Assembly (NCBI RefSeq): GCF_040219615.1
Contig: NZ_JAVJSE010000031.1
Span: 1 to 64,000, forward strand
Length of the DNA stretch: 64,000 nucleotides
Origin: Thalassobaculum_A sp040219615
Lineage (GTDB): Bacteria; Pseudomonadota; Alphaproteobacteria; Thalassobaculales; Thalassobaculaceae
Direction: 5' to 3'
The stretch's first letter is position 1; every line of letters starts with the position of its first letter. The notes beneath the pieces are model-generated. The model did not search any database and was not told the DNA's origin. It saw nothing but the letters and a program-made list of their open reading frames with translations. A program made the position numbers and the translations under genes. Positions 1 to 8,693 of this stretch are shown in pieces.

Positions 1-2
1 CG

Positions 3-1508
3 GCGAGCGGCAGCATCGACCTCGGCGGCGGCCAGGCCCTGATACTGGCGGGAGTCGGTTCCGCCAGCGGTACTTTCTCGGCGGTGTTCGCGGGCGGCAG
101 CACCAGCATCACGCTGGTGGCCCCGGCGGTGTCGGTGTCGACCGGCGACAGCCTGACCGGGACGGGCGGCGACGACGTGATGTCGGGCGGGGTCGGCGAC
201 GACTACCTGGCCGGCCGTGTCGGCTACGACCTGCTGCTCGGCGGCGCCGGCAACGACACGCTGTCGGGCGGTGCGTGGGGCGACACGCTGGCCGGTGGCG
301 CCGGCGCTGATCTGCTGGACGGCGGTGCCGGGACCGATGCGGTCTGGTACCAGGCCTCCGGGGCGGGCGTGAGCCTGAACCTGGCGACCGGCCTCGGCTA
401 CGGCGGCGACGCCGAGGGCGACACGCTGGCGTCGATCGAGCAGTTCGCGCTGACGCAGTATGCGGACACGGTCGTCGGCTCGTCGGCCGGCGAGACCATC
501 GGCAGCGGCAGCGGCGACGACGTGTTGTCGGGCGGCGACGGCAGCGACCATCTGGCCGGCAGCGACGGCAACGACCTGCTGTCCGGCGGTGCCGGCAACG
601 ACACGCTCGCCGGGGGTGGCGACAACGACGTTCTGTCCGGCGGCGCCGGTAACGACACGCTCGATGGCGGCGGCGGCCGCGACTACTTGGCCGGTGGCGA
701 CGGAAACGACGCCCTGTCCGGGGGCTCGAACAGCGACACACTGGTCGGCGGCGACGGCGACGATGCGCTCGTCGGCGGCGGCGGCAACGACTTCCTGTCG
801 GGCGGCGCCGGCAACGACGATCTGCTCGGGGGCTATGGCGGCAACGACGTCCTGTCGGGCGGTGCCGGCGACGACAGCCTGTTCGGGGGCGTCGGGAACG
901 GCAGCCTCTACGGTGGTGACGGTGACGACACACTGCGCGGTATCGACAGCGTGAGCGGCGCCGACGTCCTGGACGGCGGTGCAGGCGACGATGTCCTCAT
1001 CGGCCGGCAAGTTGGCACCAACCTCATGATCGGTGGGGCCGGCAACGACGCCATGTCGGGCTTTCTGGGCGAAGATCAGATGTCTGGCGGCGATGGCGAC
1101 GACTGGATGACGGGTGGGGCGGGCACCGACGTGCTGTCCGGTGGCGCCGGCTCGGACACCCTGGCCGGCGGCAGTGGCAATGATACGATCGCTGGCGGGG
1201 CCGGAAACGACAGCCTGTCTGGCGGCTCCGGTGACGACTACTTCGTTGCCGGTGACGGTGCCGACCTGATCGTGCTGGTCGACGGCAGCGGCGTCGACAG
1301 CATCGCCGACTTCGCCGGCGCCGCCGGCGACGTCATGCAGATCAAGGCGGACATCAACGGCTCCGGGATCACGAGCTTCACCGAGTTGCAGGCGGCGGCG
1401 CAGACCGTGGACGGCAACACGCTGATCAGCCTCGGCGGCTCGAACACGGTAACAATGTTCGGGGTGACCGCCGATCAGCTGCAGTCCGGGTGGTTCACCT
1501 TCAGCTGA
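3..1508 (+). CDS. RTX calcium-binding protein, C-terminal part (5' end outside window)
   Basis: The reading frame is open from the first bases of the window, so the GTG at 84 is not the true start and the N-terminus lies upstream. About 500 residues are visible. They are dominated by some thirty glycine/aspartate nonapeptides of the GGxGxDxLx type, which form calcium-binding parallel beta-rolls in secreted RTX proteins. A non-repeat spacer sits near 350-480. The last ~90 residues lack repeats and end in an aromatic WFTFS tail, the kind of C-terminus recognised by type I secretion systems. No HlyB/HlyD/TolC genes are in the window. The missing N-terminus would hold any enzymatic or adhesive domain, so the function is unknown. 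The C-terminal module is homologous to that of the RTX protein ending at 35856. Confidence 0.9.
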   Translation, partial: ASGSIDLGGGQALILAGVGSASGTFSAVFAGGSTSITLVAPAVSVSTGDSLTGTGGDDVMSGGVGDDYLAGRVGYDLLLGGAGNDTLSGGAWGDTLAGGAGADLLDGGAGTDAVWYQASGAGVSLNLATGLGYGGDAEGDTLASIEQFALTQYADTVVGSSAGETIGSGSGDDVLSGGDGSDHLAGSDGNDLLSGGAGNDTLAGGGDNDVLSGGAGNDTLDGGGGRDYLAGGDGNDALSGGSNSDTLVGGDGDDALVGGGGNDFLSGGAGNDDLLGGYGGNDVLSGGAGDDSLFGGVGNGSLYGGDGDDTLRGIDSVSGADVLDGGAGDDVLIGRQVGTNLMIGGAGNDAMSGFLGEDQMSGGDGDDWMTGGAGTDVLSGGAGSDTLAGGSGNDTIAGGAGNDSLSGGSGDDYFVAGDGADLIVLVDGSGVDSIADFAGAAGDVMQIKADINGSGITSFTELQAAAQTVDGNTLISLGGSNTVTMFGVTADQLQSGWFTFS

Positions 1509-1526
1509 CGAGCGGCGCGCGGCCGC

Positions 1527-3002
1527 TCAGGCGATTTCGCGCCGTTCATCCGACGCCACCACCGCGTCCGGGCTGGCCCTGACCGCCCGCCAGACATCGC
1601 CGACGCCGATCAGGACGGGGTGCCCGGGGCTCATCGCGGCGACTCCGTCGGCAAGTTCGCCGAGCGGCCCGGTCCAGCGCCGCTCGTCCGGCCGCGAGAC
1701 CGCGCCGACCGCGACCGCGGGCGTGTCGCGTGCCATGCCGGCGGCGAGCAGCCGGTCGCGGATCGCGGCGGCGGTGCGCGCACCCATGTAGAACACCGTC
1801 GTCGTCGCCGGTTCGGCGATACGGTTCCAGTCGACGTCGTCCGGCAGGTTGCCGTCGCGGGTGTGACCGGTGACGAACCTTACCGCGCGCGCGGAGTCCC
1901 GGTGGGTCAGCGAGACCCCGAGCGAGGCCGCCATGGCGCTGGCCGCGGTGATGCCCGGCACCACAGTCGCCGGGATTCCCTCGACCGCCAGCCGCTCCAG
2001 TTCCTCGCCGGCCCGCCCGAACACGCTCGGGTCGCCGGCCTTCAGGCGGACCACGTGGCGGCCCTGGCGGGCCAGCTTGACCATCAGATCGTTGATGTCC
2101 TCCTGCCGGCAGGAGTCCCGGCCGCCGCGCTTGCCGACCAGCATGCGCCGGGCCTCGCGCCGGGCCAGTTCCAGCACCGCGTCGGACACCAGGGCGTCGA
2201 ACAGGACGACGTCGGCCGACTGCAGGGCGCGGACGGCGTTCAGGGTCAGCAGGCCGGGATCGCCCGGCCCGGCGCCGACCAGGGTGACCCGGCCGCCCGG
2301 CGCGGCGTGCGGGGCCAGGAATGTCGCGAGTGCCGCCTCGTCATGCGCGGTCGGGGCCGGCCCGAAGGCGCGCTCGGACAGCGCTTCCCAGAATGCCCGT
2401 CGCGCGGCCCCGGGTGCCAGCCGGTCCATCACCGCGCAGCGCATCCGGGCCGCCAGCGCCGCCCAGTCGGACAGCGACGGCGGCAGCAGCGTCTCGATCC
2501 GCCGCCGGATCGCCTGCGCCAGGATCGGGGCCGCCCCTTTGGTGGCGATCGCCACCACCACCGGCGAGCGGTTCACGACCGAGCCGAACTGGAAGGTCCC
2601 GAAGGCCGGCCGGTCGATCACGTTGCAGGGGACCCCGGCGGCGCGGGCGGCGTCGGCGAAGCGCCGGGCCTCGTCCCCGTCCGCGGCGTCGGCGACGGCG
2701 ACCGCGGTCCCGTCGAGGTCGCCGGGCAGCCAGGGCCGCGGCAGGTGGAGCAGCCGTCCGGCGGCGGCGCCCGCGGCCAGCAGCCGGGTCAGCTCGGGGC
2801 CGGGGGCCGGCGCGGCTACCCGGACCTCGGCGCCGGCCGCGGCCAGCAGTTCGGCCTTCCAGGCCGCCGCCGGGCCGTCGCCGGCGACCAGCGCCGCCCG
2901 GCCGTCGAGATCGACGAACAGCGGCAGCAGGGCCAGCCGGCCGAGCCGCGTGGCTCCGGCGTCAGCCGGCCTTCTCGATCCCGGTGTCCCGGCTTCTCGC
3001 AT
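1527..3002 (-). CDS. cysG: Siroheme synthase (precorrin-2 dehydrogenase/ferrochelatase fused to uroporphyrinogen-III C-methyltransferase)
   Basis: Makes siroheme, the cofactor of the nitrite reductase encoded upstream in the same operon. The N-terminal ~210 residues match the NAD-binding precorrin-2 dehydrogenase/ferrochelatase domain; NVIDRP holds the Asp that is catalytic in Salmonella CysG. The C-terminal ~250 residues are a SAM-dependent tetrapyrrole methylase with VGAGPGDPGLLTL, RLKAGDPSVFGR and VPGITAASA. Length is close to E. coli CysG (457 aa). The start is uncertain: ATG at 3002 is used here, with an in-frame GTG at 3029. Either start overlaps the end of nasA (stop at 2962), which implies translational coupling. 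Gene is last in the nas operon and converges with the RTX gene, 18 bases away. Confidence 0.93.
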   Translation of the reverse strand: MREAGTPGSRRPADAGATRLGRLALLPLFVDLDGRAALVAGDGPAAAWKAELLAAAGAEVRVAAPAPGPELTRLLAAGAAAGRLLHLPRPWLPGDLDGTAVAVADAADGDEARRFADAARAAGVPCNVIDRPAFGTFQFGSVVNRSPVVVAIATKGAAPILAQAIRRRIETLLPPSLSDWAALAARMRCAVMDRLAPGAARRAFWEALSERAFGPAPTAHDEAALATFLAPHAAPGGRVTLVGAGPGDPGLLTLNAVRALQSADVVLFDALVSDAVLELARREARRMLVGKRGGRDSCRQEDINDLMVKLARQGRHVVRLKAGDPSVFGRAGEELERLAVEGIPATVVPGITAASAMAASLGVSLTHRDSARAVRFVTGHTRDGNLPDDVDWNRIAEPATTTVFYMGARTAAAIRDRLLAAGMARDTPAVAVGAVSRPDERRWTGPLGELADGVAAMSPGHPVLIGVGDVWRAVRASPDAVVASDERREIA

Positions 3003-5706
3003 GATCGACGATCCTCTGGATCTCGGCACGGCATGAGCCGCAGTTGGTGCCGGCGTTGGTCGCCGCCCCGATCTCGTTGACCGAGGCGCAGCCCTGGCCG
3101 GCGATCGCGGCGACGATCCGGTTCACGCCGACGGCGAAGCAGGAGCAGACGATGGCGCCGGGATCCGGCTGGTCGCCGCCGGCCCGCCCGGCCAGGATCG
3201 CGTAGCGCTGGCGCGGCTCGGCGGGGCCGTCGCCGAGCCGCTCGGCGGCCCAGGTCCGGGACACCGCGACGGGGTCGGGTCCGACGAACAGCGCGCCGAT
3301 CAGCCGGTCGTCGCGGAATGCCGCGAACCTGTGGATGCCGGCCTTGGCGTCGCGGTAGGCCAGGACCTGGACCGCGGGGTCGCTGTCGGCGATGCCGATC
3401 AGCGTGCGGATCCAGGCCGCCCAGTTCGACACCGGGGCGGCGTCCGCCAGCTCGAGCTTCCAGCCGTCGCGGGCGCGGGCCAGTGCCCAGTAGGCGGCGT
3501 CGACCGCCCGCGGCCGGTCGGCCAGGACCGCGAAGCCGTACCAGGCGGCGGCATAGGGCGTCACCCGGACGGTTGCCGACTTGGAGCCCGGCTGACCCGA
3601 GTGTGGGTCGGTGGCGGGCGGGATCACGGCGTCGACCCGGGCGGCCGAGGCGAACCGGTCGGTCCAGTGCATCGGCACGAACACCGAGCCCGAAGGCACC
3701 CGGTCGGTGACCAGCGCGCGCACCAGGATCGCGCCCCGGTCGGACTCGATCCGCAGCAGCCCGGCCTCGGCCGCGCCGATGCGCCGGGCGTCGGCCGGAT
3801 GGATCTCGGCGAACGGCTCGGCGAGATGCGCCGACAGCCGCGGCGACAGCCCGGTCCGGGTCAGGGTGTGCCAGTGGTCGCGTACCCGGCCGGTGTTCAG
3901 GACGAAAAACTCGTCCGAGGCCGGCTGCACGGCCGGCGGAACCACGGGAACCAGCCGGCCGCGGCCGGACGCGGTGAAGAACCGGCCGTCGGCGAAGAAC
4001 CGGCGGTCCGGCAAGGCGGCCTCCGCCGCGGTGCGCGCCGGCCACTGCGCCGGCTCCAGGGCGTCGTAGGCCGGATCGGACAGGCCGGTCAGGCCGCCGA
4101 TGTCGAAGTCGCGGGCGCCGTGGTTGTCGATCGCCGACAGGGCGGCGTGCTCGCGGAAGATCTCGGCGGCGTTGCGGTACGGGAAGGCGTCGCCGAAGCC
4201 CATGCGGCGGGCGACCTCGACCAGCGCCCACCAGTCCGGACGGGCTTCCCCGGGGGCGGCGCGGAATGCGCGCTGGCGCGAGATCCGTCGCTCGGAGTTG
4301 GTGACGGTGCCGTCCTTCTCGCTCCAGCCGGCCGCCGGCAGCAGCACGTCGGCATGCCGCGTGGTGTCGGTGTCGGCCATGGCGTCGGACACCACCACGA
4401 ACGGGCAGGCGTCGAGCGCCGCCGCCACCCGGTCGGCGTCGGGCAGGCTGTCGACCGGGTTGGTGCACATGATCCAGACCGCCTTGACCCGGCCGTCGGC
4501 CATCGCCTGGAACAGGTCGACGGCCTTCAGCCCGCCGGCCTCGGGCATGCGCGGGGCGTTCCAGAACCGCCGGACCCTCTCGCGGTCGGCCGGGTCGGCC
4601 AGGTCCATGTGGGCCGCCAACTGGTTGGCCAGGCCGCCGACCTCGCGGCCGCCCATGGCGTTCGGCTGGCCGGTCACCGAGAACGGCCCCATGCCTGGCC
4701 GGCCGATGCGGCCGGTCGCCAGGTGGCAGTTCAGGATGGCGTTGACCTTGTCGGTGCCGCCGGTCGACTGGTTGACGCCCTGGCTGAACACCGTGACCAC
4801 CCGACGGGTGTCGCGGAACAGGGCGAAGAACCGCGCGATCGGTCCGGCATCCAGACCGGTCGCCGCCGCCAGGCCGGCGACGTCCAGGCCGCGGGCCGCC
4901 GCCAGCGCCTCGTCCAGGCCCTCGGTGTGGGCCGCGAGGTAGGCGCGGTCGAGGGCGTCGGTGTCGGCGAGATGGACCAGCAGCCCGTTGAACAGGGCGG
5001 CGTCGCCGTCCGGGCGGATCGCCAGGTGCAGGTCGGCGGCGTCGGCGGTGGCGGTGCGGCGCGGGTCGATCACCACCAGCCGCATCTCCGGGCGGGCGGC
5101 GCGGGCGGCGGCGAGGCGCTGGTACAGCACCGGATGGCACCAGGCGAGGTTGGAGCCGACCAGCACGACCAGGTCGGCCTGCTCCAGGTCGGCGTAGCAG
5201 CCGGGCACCGTGTCGGTTCCGAAGGCCCGGCGGTGGCCGGCGACGGTCGACGCCATGCAAAGCCGCGAGTTGGTGTCGATGTTGGCCGAGCCGATGAAGC
5301 CCTTCATGAGCTTGTTGGCGACGTAGTAGTCCTCGGTCAGGAACTGGCCGGAGACATAGAAAGCAACCGAGTCCGGGCCGTGCTCGGCGATGGTGTCGGC
5401 GAACCGGGCCGCCACCAGGTTGAGGGCGTTGTCCCAGTCGGCCGGGCGGCCGTCGACCCAGGGGCGCAGCAGCCGGCCGTCCGGGTCGAGGGTCTCGCCC
5501 AGGGCCGCGCCCTTGGAGCACAGCCGGCCGAAATTCGCCGGGTGATCGGGGTCCCCGGCGATCGTCACGCTGCCTGTCTCGTCCACGGTGGCGGCCACGC
5601 CGCACCCGACCCCGCAATACGGGCAGGTAGTCTTCACGCACTGCCGGCTCGGGTTCGAGCCATCCGCCGTTCCGGCGTCCTTCCTCCCCACTCGGGCTCC
5701 GTCCAA
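2962..5706 (-). CDS. nasA: Assimilatory nitrate reductase catalytic subunit
   Basis: Cytoplasmic molybdoenzyme reducing nitrate to nitrite. 914 residues. An N-terminal [4Fe-4S] motif has C28, C31, C35 and C63; C150 in the RLCMAS motif fits the Cys ligand of Mo in Nas/Nap enzymes. The molybdopterin oxidoreductase and dinucleotide-binding domains follow. The last ~60 residues are a BFD-like [2Fe-2S] domain (IVCSCF and NCGSC), an extra electron-entry domain found in Klebsiella-type NasA. No signal peptide. No NasB/NasC flavoprotein is in this cluster, so the electron donor is not shown here. The start is a TTG at 5706 preceded by a good GGAGGAGG ribosome site; no ATG occurs before the iron-sulfur motif. 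It lies 24 bases after nirD and overlaps cysG. Confidence 0.96.
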   Translation of the reverse strand: MDGARVGRKDAGTADGSNPSRQCVKTTCPYCGVGCGVAATVDETGSVTIAGDPDHPANFGRLCSKGAALGETLDPDGRLLRPWVDGRPADWDNALNLVAARFADTIAEHGPDSVAFYVSGQFLTEDYYVANKLMKGFIGSANIDTNSRLCMASTVAGHRRAFGTDTVPGCYADLEQADLVVLVGSNLAWCHPVLYQRLAAARAARPEMRLVVIDPRRTATADAADLHLAIRPDGDAALFNGLLVHLADTDALDRAYLAAHTEGLDEALAAARGLDVAGLAAATGLDAGPIARFFALFRDTRRVVTVFSQGVNQSTGGTDKVNAILNCHLATGRIGRPGMGPFSVTGQPNAMGGREVGGLANQLAAHMDLADPADRERVRRFWNAPRMPEAGGLKAVDLFQAMADGRVKAVWIMCTNPVDSLPDADRVAAALDACPFVVVSDAMADTDTTRHADVLLPAAGWSEKDGTVTNSERRISRQRAFRAAPGEARPDWWALVEVARRMGFGDAFPYRNAAEIFREHAALSAIDNHGARDFDIGGLTGLSDPAYDALEPAQWPARTAAEAALPDRRFFADGRFFTASGRGRLVPVVPPAVQPASDEFFVLNTGRVRDHWHTLTRTGLSPRLSAHLAEPFAEIHPADARRIGAAEAGLLRIESDRGAILVRALVTDRVPSGSVFVPMHWTDRFASAARVDAVIPPATDPHSGQPGSKSATVRVTPYAAAWYGFAVLADRPRAVDAAYWALARARDGWKLELADAAPVSNWAAWIRTLIGIADSDPAVQVLAYRDAKAGIHRFAAFRDDRLIGALFVGPDPVAVSRTWAAERLGDGPAEPRQRYAILAGRAGGDQPDPGAIVCSCFAVGVNRIVAAIAGQGCASVNEIGAATNAGTNCGSCRAEIQRIVDHARSRDTGIEKAG

Positions 5707-5730
5707 CTCGTCCTCCTCCGCCGGGACGGC

Positions 5731-6072
5731 CTAGGCCGCCCGCTCGGCGACCACACGCAGGCCGAGCGACACGCGGCCTTCGACGACGCGGACCGGAACG
5801 GTCCGCGCACAGCCTTCGTCGGCGCCCATGGCGGCGCCGGTCTGCAGGTCGATCACCCAGTTGTGCAGCGGGCAGGTCACGGCGGCGCCGTGGACGATGC
5901 CCTGGCTGAGCGGGCCGCCCTTGTGCGGGCAGCGGTCGACGATCGCGTACACCGCGTCGTCATGGGTCCGGAACACCGCGATCGGCCCATCCGGCGTGAC
6001 GACCTGCCGGGCGCCGCGGCGCGGGATGTCGGCCAGCATGCCGACGTCGGTCCACTCCAGCTTCGCGGTCAT
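5731..6072 (-). CDS. nirD: Nitrite reductase [NAD(P)H] small subunit, Rieske type
   Basis: Small subunit of cytoplasmic NirBD, which reduces nitrite to ammonium. 113 residues, one Rieske-like domain. Both ligand boxes are intact: C48-P-H50 (CPHKGG) and C67-x-x-H70 (CPLHNW), so this version should bind a [2Fe-2S] cluster; NirD proteins of some bacteria lack these ligands. The ATG at 6070-6072 overlaps the nirB TGA by four bases (ATGA), giving tight coupling with nirB. Longer in-frame extensions read only through nirB in another frame and are not supported. Followed 24 bases later by nasA. Confidence 0.95.
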   Translation of the reverse strand: MTAKLEWTDVGMLADIPRRGARQVVTPDGPIAVFRTHDDAVYAIVDRCPHKGGPLSQGIVHGAAVTCPLHNWVIDLQTGAAMGADEGCARTVPVRVVEGRVSLGLRVVAERAA

Positions 6073-8516
6073 TCGGCGGCCTCCTGGAAGGGAATGGTGT
6101 TGAGCGGGGCGAATTCGTGGGCGTCCTTGCCGGCGACCCGATCGGCCCAGGGGTCGCTCTGGGCGAAGCGCTGGGAGAACAGGAAGCGCTCGTAAAGCGC
6201 GCCGCGGCGCTCCGGATCGTCGACGATCAGCCGGCGCACGGTGTCGACGCCCACCCGGTCGGCCCATTTGTAGACCCGCTCGAGATAGCGGCCTTGCTCG
6301 CGGTAGAGCTGGATCACCGCCATGCAGTACTCCAGCGCCTCGTCCTCGGTGGCCACCGTGCACAGCACCTCGGTGCCCTTGACGTGCATGCCGGCGGCGC
6401 CGGCGAAATGCAGCTCGTAGCCGGAGTCGACGCACACCACGCCGAAGTCCTTGCAGGTCGCCTCGGCGCAGTTCCGCGGGCAGCCGGAGACCGCCATCTT
6501 CACCTTGTGGGGGGTCCACGACCCCCACATCATCTTCTCAAGCTTGACCCCGAGGCCGGTGGAGTCCTGGGTCCCGAACCGGCACCAGTCGGTGCCGACG
6601 CAGGTCTTCACCGTGCGCAGGCCCTTGGCGTAGGCGTGGCCGGACACTAGGCCGGCCGCGTTCAGGTCGGCCCAGACCGCCGGCAGGTCCTGCTTCTTCA
6701 CACCCAGCAGGTCGATGCGCTGGCCGCCGGTGACCTTCACGGTCGGGATCGCGAACTTGTCGGCGACGTCGGCGATGGCGCGCAGTTCCGACGGGGTGGT
6801 GACGCCGCCCCACATGCGCGGCACCACCGAGTAGGTGCCGTCGCGCTGGATGTTCGCGTGCACCCGCTCGTTGATGAAGCGCGACTGGCTGTCGTCCTCG
6901 TACTCGCCCGGCCAGGCGGCGATCAGGTAGTAGTTCAGGGCCGGCCGGCACTTGGCGCAGCCGCAGGAGGTCTTCCACTCCAGCGCCTGCATGAGCTGCG
7001 GGATCGACTTCAGCGCCTTGGCGGCGATCAGCCGCCGCACGTCGTCGTGGCCGAGGTCGGTGCAGCCGCACATCGGCTGCACGGCGTCCGGGTTGTAGGC
7101 GTCGCCGAGGGTCAGCGCCATCAGCTGCTCGACCAGGCCGGTGCAGGAGCCGCAGGAGCTCGACGCCTTGGTGTGGGCCCGGACCGCGTCGAGCGAGGTC
7201 AGGCCCTTGGCCGTGATGGCCCCGACGATCTTGGACTTGCACACGCCGTTGCAGCCGCAGATCTCTGCGTCATCCGACAAGGCTGCAACGGCCGCCGTAG
7301 GGTCCAGCGGGGCGCCCCCGGCGTAGCCCTGTCCGAAGATCAGGGTTTCGCGCATGCCGGAGATGTCGGTGGCGTCCTTCAGCAGCTGGAAGAACCAGGC
7401 GCCGTCGCCGGTGTCGCCGTACAGGACCACGCCGATGATGCGGTCGTTCCTGAGCACCAGCCGCTTGTAGACGCCGCGGGCGGCGTCGCGCAGCACGATC
7501 TCCTGGCGGTCCTCGGCGTCGGCGAAGTCGCCGGCCGAGAACAGGTCGATGCCGGTCACCTTCAGCTTGGTCGAGGTCACCGAGCCGCGGTACTCGGCGT
7601 CGCCGCCCAGCAGGTTCCGGCCGATGGTGCGGGCCATGTCGTAGAGCGGCGCCACGAGGCCGTAGCACACCCCGCGGTGCTCGACGCACTCGCCGACCGC
7701 CAGCACGTCGGGGTCGGAGGTGCGCATCCGGTCGTCGACCAGGATGCCGCGGTTGGTCTCGATGCCGGCCGCCTTGGCCAGCGAGGTGCCGGGCCGGATG
7801 CCGACCGCCATCACCACGATGTCGGCCGGGATCTCGGTGCCGTCGTCGAGCCGAACCCCGGTCACCCGGTCGTCGCCGGTGATGGCATGAGTGTTGGCGC
7901 GGGTGATCACCCGGATGCCGCGGGCCTCGATCGCGCCCTGCAGCAGGTAGCCGGCCGCCGGGTCGAGCTGGCGCTCCATCAGGGTCGGCATCAGGTGAAG
8001 GACGGTCACCGTCATGCCCTGGCGCTGCAGCCCGGCCGCCGCCTCCAGGCCGAGCAGCCCGCCGCCGATCACCACCGCGCTGCCGCCGCTCTGCGCGGCC
8101 TTCAGCATCGCCTCGACGTCGTCGAGGTCGCGGTAGGTCAGCACGCCCGGCAGATCGTGACCGGGCACCGGGATGACGATCGGCGACGATCCGGTGGCCA
8201 GCAGCAGGGTGTCGTAGTCGGCGACGGTGCCGTCGTCGGCGACGACGCGCTTGGCCGCGCGGTCGATATGCACCACCCGGCGGCCCTTGTGCAGGGTCAC
8301 GCCATGCTGGCGGTACCAGTCGTCACCATGGATGACGATGTCCTCGTAGGCCTTCTCGCCCGACAGCACCGGCGACAGCATGATTCGGTCGTAGTTCACG
8401 CGCGGCTCGGCGTTGAAGATCGTCACCTCGACGCCCGGTTGCGCGGTCTCGAACAGCGTCTCCAGCACCCGGCCCGGCGCCATGCCGTTGCCGACGACGA
8501 CCAGCTTGCGGCTCAT
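6069..8516 (-). CDS. nirB: Nitrite reductase [NAD(P)H] large subunit
   Basis: Siroheme- and FAD-containing subunit that transfers six electrons from NAD(P)H to nitrite, giving ammonium in the cytoplasm. 815 residues, usual for NirB. Order: FAD/NAD(P)-binding pyridine nucleotide-disulfide reductase region (residues 1-~400, VVVGNGMAPGR near the start); two BFD-like [2Fe-2S] regions (EICGCNGVC with SCGSC, then MCGC with SCGCAKC); ferredoxin half-domain and siroheme/[4Fe-4S] domain. The four cluster cysteines are C639, C645, C679 and C683 (CVGTDWC and SGCPRNC). The ATG at 8516 follows GGGAGG by six bases. The 177-base gap to the upstream ATPase gene contains an inverted-repeat element and may tune the ratio of reductase to transporter. 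Confidence 0.97.
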   Translation of the reverse strand: MSRKLVVVGNGMAPGRVLETLFETAQPGVEVTIFNAEPRVNYDRIMLSPVLSGEKAYEDIVIHGDDWYRQHGVTLHKGRRVVHIDRAAKRVVADDGTVADYDTLLLATGSSPIVIPVPGHDLPGVLTYRDLDDVEAMLKAAQSGGSAVVIGGGLLGLEAAAGLQRQGMTVTVLHLMPTLMERQLDPAAGYLLQGAIEARGIRVITRANTHAITGDDRVTGVRLDDGTEIPADIVVMAVGIRPGTSLAKAAGIETNRGILVDDRMRTSDPDVLAVGECVEHRGVCYGLVAPLYDMARTIGRNLLGGDAEYRGSVTSTKLKVTGIDLFSAGDFADAEDRQEIVLRDAARGVYKRLVLRNDRIIGVVLYGDTGDGAWFFQLLKDATDISGMRETLIFGQGYAGGAPLDPTAAVAALSDDAEICGCNGVCKSKIVGAITAKGLTSLDAVRAHTKASSSCGSCTGLVEQLMALTLGDAYNPDAVQPMCGCTDLGHDDVRRLIAAKALKSIPQLMQALEWKTSCGCAKCRPALNYYLIAAWPGEYEDDSQSRFINERVHANIQRDGTYSVVPRMWGGVTTPSELRAIADVADKFAIPTVKVTGGQRIDLLGVKKQDLPAVWADLNAAGLVSGHAYAKGLRTVKTCVGTDWCRFGTQDSTGLGVKLEKMMWGSWTPHKVKMAVSGCPRNCAEATCKDFGVVCVDSGYELHFAGAAGMHVKGTEVLCTVATEDEALEYCMAVIQLYREQGRYLERVYKWADRVGVDTVRRLIVDDPERRGALYERFLFSQRFAQSDPWADRVAGKDAHEFAPLNTIPFQEAAE

Positions 8517-8552
8517 CGCGGGCCTCCCGTGGCGGCTGCTACCGCCCCCCTG

Positions 8553-8624
8553 TCGTCATTCCGGACGTAGCGGGTGGGTTCCGGCTCGGCCGCGCCGGGG
8601 CGGCGCGGCCGTCCGGAATGACGA
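8553..8624. repeat. REP-like inverted-repeat element A
   Basis: Perfect 14-base inverted repeat (tcgtcattccggac at 8553-8566 against its complement at 8611-8624) around a GC-rich centre. It lies between the nitrate-transport ATPase gene and nirB. The outer motif TCGTCATTCCGG and the inner GGGTTCCGG recur in element B; elements C and D carry related versions. As RNA it would fold into one long hairpin. Confidence 0.75.
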
Positions 8625-8693
8625 CGGAGGGGGGGAGCCGACGGGGAACGTGGGGTCATCGGGACACTCCTGTGGCTCAGGCGGCTTTGGGGC

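Noticed and set aside
109..933. Minus-strand frame opposite the RTX repeats
   Set aside because: Repetitive Arg-rich translation mirrors the RTX nonapeptides; no start signal or domain.
484..1240. RTX-coding repeats as tandem DNA repeats or a CRISPR array
   Set aside because: Periodicity is 27 bases in frame with variable sequence and no constant spacers; it is protein repeat structure.
84..1508. GTG at 84 as the start of the first RTX gene
   Set aside because: The same frame is open to the left edge with RTX-like composition, so the gene starts outside the window.
2816..5641. Long second reading frame on the minus strand over nasA
   Set aside because: Arg/Pro/Gly-rich shadow of nasA without family features; a consequence of high GC. 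The same holds for the long plus-strand frames over 1620-8570.
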